Origin: Deltaproteobacteria bacterium
Lineage (GTDB): Bacteria; Desulfobacterota; Desulfobacteria; Desulfobacterales; ETH-SRB1
DNA length: 5,687 nt
Direction of reading: 5' to 3'
Assembly: GCA_030262795.1 (NCBI GenBank)
Contig: JAJSZO010000173.1
Span: 1-5,687, forward strand
Shown: positions 1-5,687 of the stretch, piece after piece
How positions within the stretch are numbered: position 1 is the first letter of the stretch
Layout: each line of letters begins with the position of its first letter
Program-made: the position numbers and the translations under genes
The notes under the pieces: generated by a model
Seen by the model: the letters and a program-made list of their open reading frames with translations, nothing else
Database searches by the model: none
What the model was told of the DNA's origin: nothing

Positions 1-61
1 ATAGTATAGGAATTTCCATTTTATGCCTAATGAATTCGGTATGATATGAGTGAATTTTTTA

Positions 62-80
62 AGCCCGCCCGAAGGGCGCT
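62..80. repeat. Small GC-rich hairpin in the leader of the operon
   Basis: Bases 66-70 (CGCCC) pair perfectly with 74-78 (GGGCG) across a three-base GAA loop. An alternative fold adds AGC (62-64) against GCT (78-80) with a two-base bulge. No T-run follows on the plus strand; the run of T lies before it (55-60). On the minus strand the stem is followed by A-rich sequence. It is therefore not a standard intrinsic terminator in either direction. It could be a 5' leader structure or a copy of a dispersed palindrome. Nothing else in 1-140 can be supported as a gene. Confidence 0.35.
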
Positions 81-140
81 AATTTATGAAGCTGATTGAT
101 CTACCCTTCTTAGCTTTGTGAAAAAAGGAAAAAATCTGCA

Positions 141-1232
141 ATGAAAAATATTTTGAAAACCGTATGGTGTCTTTTACTAATTTTAATGTTGATTATTTTT
201 GTGCCGTGTCTTTATGCCGGGAACAACTCCTGTACCGGCTGTCACGAGAAACAAAATCCAGGACTGGTTGCCGATTGGAAGAGATCAGCGATGTTTGAAA
301 AAGGGTTGCAGTGCGATACTTGTCATGGTGATGCCCACACGCAATCTGATGATTCTGCCAAGGCCGAACGACCGAGCATCGTAACCTGTGAAAAGTGTCA
401 TAAGAGCCAGGCAAAGCAGTTTAGGGAGGGAAAACACGCATTATGCGAGGAGGCTTTGACCACTGGCAATATGTCGAAAAAGATGAGGAAAAAGGCGCCG
501 GATATCGTGGAAAAATCGTGTGCCGTGTGCCACCTCACGATGGGCGAAAACGGCGGGCAATGTGATGCCTGCCATACGAGGCACAGGTTTTCTCCGGATG
601 AAGCAAAAAGCCCTGAGGCGTGTCTTCCGTGTCATGTGGACAATCACCCTCAGTATGAGTCCTACTATAACTCCAAACATGGAGCTATCTATAGCGCAGA
701 GGGGCTTACAGGCAGAAGTCCGACTTGTGCGACCTGTCATATGTATAAGGGAAATCACAAAGTCCTGACATCCTGGGGCTTTTTTGGCGTCCGCAAGGAA
801 GAACCGGATAAAGAGCATGCCAAGTGTCAGAAAGGAGTAATTGACTACCTTACGAAGCTCGGCCCTATTCTTGCGCCCAACAGCCACAGGGCGACCCTGG
901 CTGAGTGGCAGGATTTAAGAAACGATATGCTTGATATATGTTCAGGCTGCCATGCCAGATCATTTTGCCGAACAGAACTTGAGAAAAGTGATCAGGTGCT
1001 CAAGAAGGCAAATTGTATTGCAAATGATATTGCAATAGCGGCTGGGAGGCTACTGGAAAGCGGTGAGATGAATGAGGAGGATCTATTCTGGCTCTTTAGA
1101 AACGAAGTCCATGCCTGGAGAATGGGACTCTATATTAATGCGTTTCATCAGTATCCTGAGGGAGTATTGAAAAAATGGCTGCACCTTCAGAAAGTCCTGC
1201 GTGATATAAGCAAGACAAGCAACAAGGATTAA
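141..1232 (+). CDS. Octahaem c-type cytochrome, hydroxylamine oxidoreductase (HAO) family, periplasmic
   Basis: A 363-residue secreted cytochrome with eight CXXCH haem-attachment motifs at residues 31-35, 58-62, 83-87, 127-131, 141-145, 161-165, 196-200 and 267-271. A signal peptide (hydrophobic residues 8-22, likely cleavage after LYA-26) sends it to the periplasm; no other membrane segment is seen. Family signatures recalled for HAO are present in order: CDACHTRHRF (141-150), HPQ then SKHG (169-181), PTCATCHM (194-201) and, after the last haem, a helical CXXCH...F...L...D region. HAO enzymes oxidise hydroxylamine, hydrazine or related N compounds, or reduce nitrite in some clades; the substrate here is unknown. 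Many extra histidines (66, 99, 148, 180, 206, 249, 324) could be distal haem ligands. Oddities: it is much shorter than classical HAO (over 500 residues), the residue before His169 is Asn, and Cys102, 229, 276 and 292 lie outside haem motifs. The start ATG follows a weak AAGGAA at 125-130. A purely electron-transferring role is the main alternative. Confidence 0.9.
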   Translation: MKNILKTVWCLLLILMLIIFVPCLYAGNNSCTGCHEKQNPGLVADWKRSAMFEKGLQCDTCHGDAHTQSDDSAKAERPSIVTCEKCHKSQAKQFREGKHALCEEALTTGNMSKKMRKKAPDIVEKSCAVCHLTMGENGGQCDACHTRHRFSPDEAKSPEACLPCHVDNHPQYESYYNSKHGAIYSAEGLTGRSPTCATCHMYKGNHKVLTSWGFFGVRKEEPDKEHAKCQKGVIDYLTKLGPILAPNSHRATLAEWQDLRNDMLDICSGCHARSFCRTELEKSDQVLKKANCIANDIAIAAGRLLESGEMNEEDLFWLFRNEVHAWRMGLYINAFHQYPEGVLKKWLHLQKVLRDISKTSNKD

Positions 1233-1250
1233 ACCACAAAATAGATGACA

Positions 1251-1290
1251 AGCACTGTTCCTTTAGTAGCCGCCGAAAGCAAAAGGTGCT
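1251..1290 (+). repeat. Imperfect inverted repeat between cytochrome and first receptor gene
   Basis: AGCA (1251-1254) can pair with TGCT (1287-1290), and CCTTT (1260-1264) with AAAGG (1282-1286), giving an interrupted stem with a five-base bulge. It ends 13 bases before the Shine-Dalgarno sequence of the receptor gene. It has no T-run, so it is not a terminator. It might affect mRNA stability or translation, but such a weak stem could arise by chance. The rest of the 87-base gap (1233-1319) shows nothing recognisable. Confidence 0.2.
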
Positions 1291-1302
1291 CCGGGAAGAG
1301 AA

Positions 1303-1309
1303 GGGGGAG
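1303..1309 (+). promoter_or_regulatory. Ribosome-binding site that sets the start of the first receptor gene
   Basis: GGGGGAG lies 10 bases before ATG 1320 and only 4 bases before an in-frame GTG at 1314. The far upstream in-frame ATG at 1245 has no good Shine-Dalgarno sequence at usual spacing. Starting at 1320 also gives an ordinary signal peptide. I take 1320 as the start, with 1314 as the alternative. Confidence 0.6.
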
Positions 1310-1319
1310 AAAAGTGAAG

Positions 1320-3356
1320 ATGCAAAACAGTTATAAAAAAAAGACGCAATTACAGGTTGAAGCCCGTTATTTTGTAATATCTCTAATAATGATGGCCTTC
1401 GTATTTGCCGTTGTGTTTGGGGTTTTAGGGGTGGGTCCGGTCATGGCTGAACAGGCGGAGGCGGGGAGGAACAAAAAGACGGTGAAACAGCCGGTAGAGA
1501 TAGAACAGACGATAGTTACGGCTACAAGGACGGAAATAGAGGTCAAGGAAGTGCCGATGTCCGTAGAGGTAGTAACAAGAGAGGAAATAGATGCTTTGGA
1601 TGCTGATAATGTAATTGATATCTTACGCTTTTCCACAGGTATCAGTTTTTACAGGGATAAGAATTACAGGACTCCCATGATAAGAGGATTTGAAGGCAGG
1701 CACTCACTTGTTTTAATAAATGGCAGGCGTATAGCGAGTAGATCATCAGGCGGTGACCCATTTTGGTTCAGCACAAACAATATAGAACGCATAGAGATTG
1801 TCCGCGGGCCGGCAAGTTCACTTTATGGCTCTGATGCATTAGGCGGGGTAGTTAATATTATTACGAAAAGGCCAAAAAAGGGATTTACTTTAGATTTTTC
1901 CACAAAATACGGTAGTTATGCCGATGAATCCGATACCACTACCGGTAAATTTTATTCAGCTTACGGAGCTGAGAAATGGGGCGTTAGCATTTCCAGCTAT
2001 TTTATGAATCAAAATCCATACAATAGCCCAACAGGAGATACCTATTGCGGTGATTATGCATACAACAATGTAGCAGGAAATTTTTATTACAATTTTTCCA
2101 AGGCATTGAGTCTGGTGGCAGACGTCGATTACATGAAAGACGATGAGAATGACAGGATTCTGCACCCAAAAGGGTGGTTATATACTTTAGATGCCGAGGA
2201 GGAATTAAAGGACTTTTCTTTAAAATTGGACTTTAATAAATCTACCCTGAAAGGGTTTTTGCGAGGTTATTATTCAGAAAGATATCATGACGGAGAGGAA
2301 CGCTACTTAGATGATACCTTTAAAGAAGCGGGTACTATAAAAGATTTTGTAGATGGGCATAGAAAAACAAAGGTAGTTGAAGCCCAGATGAGTGCTCTTT
2401 TTCTTGATTCCCACCTTTTTACTCTGGGTGGGGATTTCAGACGCGAAAGCTTCAGAACCACCAATATTAATACCGGGCATGGTTATTTCTGGTCTACAAA
2501 AGACGGGATGACTAAACGCGGTTCAAGTTCAGAAATTGATTATTGGGCATTTTATCTCCAGGACGAATGGCAAATAGGAGATAAACTACTTGTAGTCCCA
2601 GGCCTCCGGTATGATCGCAGTGAGTTCGGAACCGAAGTCAGTCCAAAGGTTGGGCTAACATATAATTTTCTTCCAAACTTTAGAACAAAGTTTAACTATG
2701 CTCACGGTTTCAGAGCACCGATGGCAGGAGATTTTAGTGCTGAAAAATTCATAACCGGGAAGAAATTACATGTGATTGGTAACCCTGACTTAGATCCGGA
2801 AAGCTTAGATAGCTATGAATTGGCTTTAGAGGGAGAATATGGAAGATTTTCAGGCAGAATTGCCTATTTTTATAACGATGTAAAAGATTTAATTGAAAAA
2901 GTAAGAAAGGGACCTGATCCGGACGATCTTTATTGGACACTTGTTGAAAATGAAAATATTTCCAAGGCTCATATTCAAGGATTAGAAATAGAAGCGGGAG
3001 TATCAATTTCTGAAGAATTTTTTCTTAGTGCAAGCTATGCCTATCTCGACGCAGAGAATGCTGACACAAAAGAAAGATTGGAATGGCGGGCGCGAAATCG
3101 CTGGATTGGGAAACTGAGCTATAATCTGGACAAATATCAAGTTAAGGCCAATTTTTGGGGTGAATACACAGGTGATTATTTGCTCGCAGAAAAAAATTAC
3201 AGCTATGCTCTATTCTATCTCAACGCAGCTAAGGGAATTGGCAAGCACCTTGAGGTTTTTGTTGGAGTAGACAATCTCTTTGATAAGAAAGTAAAGGAGT
3301 TAGAGATGCCTGTTTTGGGTGCCTTTTATTATGGCGGTTTAAGAATTAACTTTTAG
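1320..3356 (+). CDS. TonB-dependent outer-membrane receptor (first of two), Cir/BtuB-like
   Basis: A 678-residue ligand-gated outer-membrane transporter. From the ATG at 1320: basic N terminus, hydrophobic signal segment about residues 17-40, likely cleavage after VMA-43; a TonB-box-like TIVTATRT at 64-71; the plug domain about 72-183, ending in the classic IVRGP...LYGSDALGG...NIIT signature (160-182); then a beta-barrel to the C-terminal Phe, with VGVDNLFDKK near the end. The length is usual for the family. It imports a ligand into the periplasm using TonB-ExbBD energy; typical ligands are siderophores, haem or cobalamin, and the sequence does not settle which. Haem is one possibility: a FRAP box (464-467) and an NPDL box (488-491) flank His484, as in haem receptors, but these boxes also occur in other receptors. 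The usual FRAPSLxEL reads FRAPMAGDF here. The barrel is AT-rich compared with the signal and TonB-box region. The in-frame ORF can be extended upstream to 1245, but that gives an unlikely 25-residue basic tail ahead of the signal peptide. Confidence 0.93.
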   Translation: MQNSYKKKTQLQVEARYFVISLIMMAFVFAVVFGVLGVGPVMAEQAEAGRNKKTVKQPVEIEQTIVTATRTEIEVKEVPMSVEVVTREEIDALDADNVIDILRFSTGISFYRDKNYRTPMIRGFEGRHSLVLINGRRIASRSSGGDPFWFSTNNIERIEIVRGPASSLYGSDALGGVVNIITKRPKKGFTLDFSTKYGSYADESDTTTGKFYSAYGAEKWGVSISSYFMNQNPYNSPTGDTYCGDYAYNNVAGNFYYNFSKALSLVADVDYMKDDENDRILHPKGWLYTLDAEEELKDFSLKLDFNKSTLKGFLRGYYSERYHDGEERYLDDTFKEAGTIKDFVDGHRKTKVVEAQMSALFLDSHLFTLGGDFRRESFRTTNINTGHGYFWSTKDGMTKRGSSSEIDYWAFYLQDEWQIGDKLLVVPGLRYDRSEFGTEVSPKVGLTYNFLPNFRTKFNYAHGFRAPMAGDFSAEKFITGKKLHVIGNPDLDPESLDSYELALEGEYGRFSGRIAYFYNDVKDLIEKVRKGPDPDDLYWTLVENENISKAHIQGLEIEAGVSISEEFFLSASYAYLDAENADTKERLEWRARNRWIGKLSYNLDKYQVKANFWGEYTGDYLLAEKNYSYALFYLNAAKGIGKHLEVFVGVDNLFDKKVKELEMPVLGAFYYGGLRINF

Positions 3357-3400
3357 GATCGTCAGTTGAAACGCAAATTGCAACCTTTCGAGGTATAGTA

Positions 3401-3406
3401 AAGGAG
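3401..3406 (+). promoter_or_regulatory. Ribosome-binding site of the second receptor gene
   Basis: AAGGAG sits 8 bases before ATG 3415, an ideal distance. This favours 3415 over the in-frame ATG two codons later at 3421. The 58-base gap from the previous stop has no terminator-like hairpin. Confidence 0.75.
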
Positions 3407-3414
3407 AACGTATA

Positions 3415-5415
3415 ATGAAAATGAAACGGCTAAAAACGATCCTGTGTTTTTTTCTCCTGATTTTTGCCTTTGTCTTTGTCGTACATGCAGATGAGATCGG
3501 TTATAAACAACAGTCAGAGGTAAAGCTTGAAAAAACTGTTGTTACCAGCACTCTAACTCCCAAAGTGATAAAAGAAGCTCCGGGCGCTTTGGAGGTGATT
3601 ACGGCGGAAGAAATCAGAGTCAAGGGGGCGGAAACCGTTGTGCAGATTCTTGAAGATGCGGTAGGCATTGATCTGGATCATGTCGCAGGAAGAGGTTACA
3701 TTCCACAAATAAGAGGCTTGAGCAACAAGAGGACGCTGATTCTTATTGATGGAATGAGATTTTCCACAGGTTTCAGGGATACCACTGTCGATTTGACCGA
3801 GTTTCCAACAGAAATTATTGAGCGAATTGAGATAGTTCGGGGTCCGAACTCAGCGCTCTATGGGAGTGAAGCGATTGGCGGAGTAATTAATATCATAACA
3901 AAAAATGCGCCGAAAAAATTATCGGAAAGTGTTACCGTGCGATATGGCCGGAACACTTATGGCGAAGCTGAAAATTATATCTTTAAAGGTTCCGTTGGCG
4001 ACACTTTTGAAAATCTTGGCATCATTGTATCCGGTCACGTTAATCGGTCGGGCGAATTTGATCGGGATCCGGATGATAATGAAACCGATTTTGACGATGA
4101 GGAAAAATACTCCGGCTTGTTTAAGCTTAACTATTCTTTTGCTGATAATCATCGGTTTTCTGCCGGAGTCTTTTATTCCGACGCTTCCAGGAAAGGAATA
4201 CGACCAAAATACGGACTAAAATGGGACAGGAATGCCGATTCCGACAGAACCTCTACTTTTCTTCAGTATAACGGTGTTATCAAGGAGACTACCGTTATGG
4301 TGCGCGGTTACTACTCCGACTTTGAGTCAGACAGGAGTTATATTGATATCGGCTATCCTTATGACGATCCCAAACTTCAGAACAAGGCGAAGCAACAGCC
4401 TGACAGGGAGGACTTTAACATCAAAAACGAGCTCTATCAGGTTGAATCAAGAGCAAGCCGGATATTTGCTCAAAGTCATCTAATTACTCTTGGACTGGAA
4501 TACCGGGAAGAGGAACGATCCGGAAAGGAAAATCGTGGAGAGAAGGAACTTAATGAATCGACTAATAACAGAGCGATTTTCCTCCAGGATGACTTTCCCA
4601 TCTTTGATTGGTTACAGGTCACGGCCGGTATCCGGCTGGATGATCATTCCGATTTCGGTTCCGAGGTGAGTCCGCGCCTTAGTCTTAACTACTATCTGTT
4701 GGATAATCTTCGTCTCAAGGCTTCTTATGGTGAAGGGTTTCGAGCGCCGTCACTCTACGAACTCTATGTATACACTGAAAACACAAAGGGTGATGTTATC
4801 CCCAATCCGGATCTCGCGCCCGAGACATCCCAGAGCTATGAAGCCGGTCTTGAAGGGGAGTACGGGCCTTTTGGCGGTAAAATCATGGCTTTCAGGAATA
4901 ATATAGACGACATGATCTATAAAACACCGACCGGAAATTACCGGATGCAAAAGCAAGGGAAGGAAGATAAAAAGGTGCTCGAATACGAAAGGTGTAATAT
5001 TGATGAAGCATACACACAAGGGATAGAACTTGAAGTTAGTATTGCTTTCCCACACCATTTTAGCCTTGCAGGCAATACCGTTTTTATTGATTCCAATAAT
5101 GAAGATACTGATGAAGATCTTTTAGAAGTGCCGGATATGAAGTCTTATCTGCGGCTTTCTTACGATAATCCGGATATCGGTTTGCAGGCTAATATTCGGA
5201 TGAACTATACCGGCAAACAGGTGATCGCTCCGAAATTTAAAGACGGAACACAAACCGATGCGGATAGCTATATCATGTGGAATCTCTATACCGAAAAGGA
5301 GATTAAGAAAAACTTTAAGATATTTGCCGGAATTGATAACATCTTCAATAAGAAAATATCTCATACACCGGATAAAGGTACCTTTTTTTACGGAGGAATT
5401 TCGGTCAGTTTATAA
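3415..5415 (+). CDS. TonB-dependent outer-membrane receptor (second of two), Cir/FepA-like
   Basis: A 666-residue outer-membrane transporter, a divergent paralogue of the receptor just upstream. Signal peptide: residues 1-25, with a KMKRLK basic start, a Phe/Leu-rich core and cleavage after VHA-25. A TonB-box-like KTVVTSTLT follows at 40-48. The plug is about 50-163, with IVRGP...LYGSEAIGG...NIIT at 140-162. The beta-barrel runs to the end, with FRAPSLYEL (442-450), NPDLAPE (464-470) and GIDNIFNKK (639-647). Shared with the upstream protein are IERIEIVRGP in the plug, EVSP in the barrel and the xGxDNxFxKK block near the C terminus. The ligand is unknown. Unlike its neighbour it has no His between the FRAP and NPDL boxes. 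An early extracellular-type loop at 216-230 is very acidic (Asp218, 220, 221, 225, 227, 228; Glu223, 229, 230) and could bind cations. The protein ends in Leu rather than the usual aromatic residue. It sits downstream of the first receptor with a strong ribosome-binding site, so the two are probably co-expressed. Confidence 0.94.
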   Translation: MKMKRLKTILCFFLLIFAFVFVVHADEIGYKQQSEVKLEKTVVTSTLTPKVIKEAPGALEVITAEEIRVKGAETVVQILEDAVGIDLDHVAGRGYIPQIRGLSNKRTLILIDGMRFSTGFRDTTVDLTEFPTEIIERIEIVRGPNSALYGSEAIGGVINIITKNAPKKLSESVTVRYGRNTYGEAENYIFKGSVGDTFENLGIIVSGHVNRSGEFDRDPDDNETDFDDEEKYSGLFKLNYSFADNHRFSAGVFYSDASRKGIRPKYGLKWDRNADSDRTSTFLQYNGVIKETTVMVRGYYSDFESDRSYIDIGYPYDDPKLQNKAKQQPDREDFNIKNELYQVESRASRIFAQSHLITLGLEYREEERSGKENRGEKELNESTNNRAIFLQDDFPIFDWLQVTAGIRLDDHSDFGSEVSPRLSLNYYLLDNLRLKASYGEGFRAPSLYELYVYTENTKGDVIPNPDLAPETSQSYEAGLEGEYGPFGGKIMAFRNNIDDMIYKTPTGNYRMQKQGKEDKKVLEYERCNIDEAYTQGIELEVSIAFPHHFSLAGNTVFIDSNNEDTDEDLLEVPDMKSYLRLSYDNPDIGLQANIRMNYTGKQVIAPKFKDGTQTDADSYIMWNLYTEKEIKKNFKIFAGIDNIFNKKISHTPDKGTFFYGGISVSL

Positions 5416-5466
5416 AAACTTTAAAATTAATTCTCGATCCGCTTAGGAACGTGGACTAATTAACCT

Positions 5467-5471
5467 GGAGG
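5467..5471 (+). promoter_or_regulatory. Ribosome-binding site that sets a GTG start
   Basis: GGAGG lies 7 bases before GTG 5479. It is the strongest Shine-Dalgarno match in the window and supports GTG as the start of the last gene. The nearest in-frame ATG (5509) would cut into the first membrane segment. Confidence 0.8.
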
Positions 5472-5478
5472 AAATACT

Positions 5479-5687
5479 GTGAATATTCGGAAAATCACAT
5501 CGTTGTCTATGATAATTTCGTTTGTGCTTTGTATTCTGACGAGCGTCATACTTTACATTATACCACATGGTCGTATCGCATATTGGTCACATTGGCAGCT
5601 ATGGGGCTTAAGCAAAACGCAATGGAGCGAGTTACATCTTAATTTAGGTATTCTTCTTTTATTGGCCGGATTTCTGCATGTTTATTA
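5479..5687 (+). CDS. DUF4405-type membrane protein, N-terminal part (cut by window end)
   Basis: The first 69 residues of an integral inner-membrane protein; the frame is still open at the window edge (the last two bases, TA, are an incomplete codon). Visible parts: a short basic N terminus; a first membrane helix about residues 9-28; the motif IPHGRIAYWSHW (28-39); then LWGLSKTQWSELHLNLG (41-57) leading into a second helix from about 53 that contains LHVY (66-69). This order (PHGR...YW, GLS..QW...H.NLG, HVY) matches DUF4405 proteins as I remember them, which resemble the cytochrome b subunits of formate dehydrogenase and cytochrome b561. His30, His53 and His67 are possible b-haem ligands; binding is inferred, not shown. 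Its place next to a multihaem cytochrome and two TonB-dependent receptors suggests electron transfer across the membrane linked to the periplasmic cytochrome, or service to the uptake system. The biochemical function of DUF4405 is not known to me. Confidence 0.78.
   Translation, partial: MNIRKITSLSMIISFVLCILTSVILYIIPHGRIAYWSHWQLWGLSKTQWSELHLNLGILLLLAGFLHVY

Noticed and set aside
40..45. TATGAT resembling a sigma-70 -10 box
   Set aside because: No -35-like hexamer at 16-18 bases upstream; TTTCCA at 13-18 is a weak match and 21 bases away. In AT-rich sequence such a hexamer is expected by chance.
201..218. Possible lipoprotein signal around Cys23 of the cytochrome
   Set aside because: The residues before the Cys are F-V-P, which does not fit the lipobox (small residue at -1); ordinary cleavage after LYA-26 is more likely.
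441..887. 148-residue minus-strand ORF opposite the cytochrome gene
   Set aside because: It lies wholly inside a gene with eight haem motifs on the other strand, has no recognisable domain, and is a shadow of that gene.
3366..3385. GTTG...CAAC inverted repeat between the receptor genes, considered as a terminator or attenuator
   Set aside because: Only four base pairs around a 12-base loop and no T-run; not a credible terminator.
3905..4483. Plus-strand ORFs of 104 and 83 residues in another frame of the second receptor gene
   Set aside because: They overlap an intact receptor reading frame, show no family signature or ribosome-binding site, and are frame shadows.
4750..5058. 102-residue minus-strand ORF with hydrophobic stretches
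   Set aside because: It lies inside the conserved barrel coding region of the second receptor; the hydrophobicity is a by-product of the opposite-strand codons.
5421..5464. TTAATT...AATTAA inverted repeat between the second receptor and the DUF4405 gene
   Set aside because: Short AT-only arms that are each self-palindromic and arise easily by chance; no terminator T-run.
1..5687. tRNA, rRNA, CRISPR array, insertion sequence or riboswitch, including a cobalamin riboswitch before the receptor genes
   Set aside because: No repeat-spacer pattern, transposase or RNA-gene signature was seen, and the gaps before the receptors (87 and 58 bases) are too short for a cobalamin riboswitch.

Overview
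The window looks like part of one plus-strand operon from a Gram-negative bacterium that makes multihaem c-type cytochromes. Two genes encode TonB-dependent outer-membrane receptors, so there is an outer membrane. One gene encodes a periplasmic eight-haem cytochrome, and the last, cut off by the window end, starts a DUF4405-type membrane protein. Base composition is moderate to low in GC, with frequent AGA, AGG and ATA codons. This fits anaerobic, cytochrome-rich lineages such as Desulfobacterota, Nitrospirota or anammox Planctomycetes. The sequence alone does not decide between them.

Layout: (1) 1-140 is a leader with a small GC-rich hairpin and no gene. (2) 141-1232 encodes a secreted octahaem cytochrome of the hydroxylamine oxidoreductase (HAO) family, compact at 363 residues. 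(3) 1320-3356 encodes a first TonB-dependent receptor; the ribosome-binding site places its start 75 bases inside the longest ORF. (4) 3415-5415 encodes a second, divergent TonB-dependent receptor. (5) 5479 to the window end encodes the first 69 residues of a DUF4405 membrane protein. Gaps between genes are 87, 58 and 63 bases, all on one strand. None holds a convincing terminator, and the last three genes have good Shine-Dalgarno sequences, so co-transcription is likely.

How the genes may work together (inference): the two receptors would import ligands across the outer membrane using TonB-ExbBD energy. The octahaem cytochrome would carry out redox chemistry in the periplasm. The DUF4405 protein, which has histidines suited to b-haem binding in its membrane segments, could pass electrons between the quinone pool and the periplasm. 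The cluster could therefore be a redox-coupled metal or haem uptake module, or a periplasmic nitrogen-oxide/hydroxylamine system that shares an operon with its own metal supply. No gene here fixes the substrate. The points most worth checking are the shortened HAO-family protein, with an apparent Asp-to-Asn change next to its active-site-type histidine, and the HAO-receptor-receptor-DUF4405 gene order.
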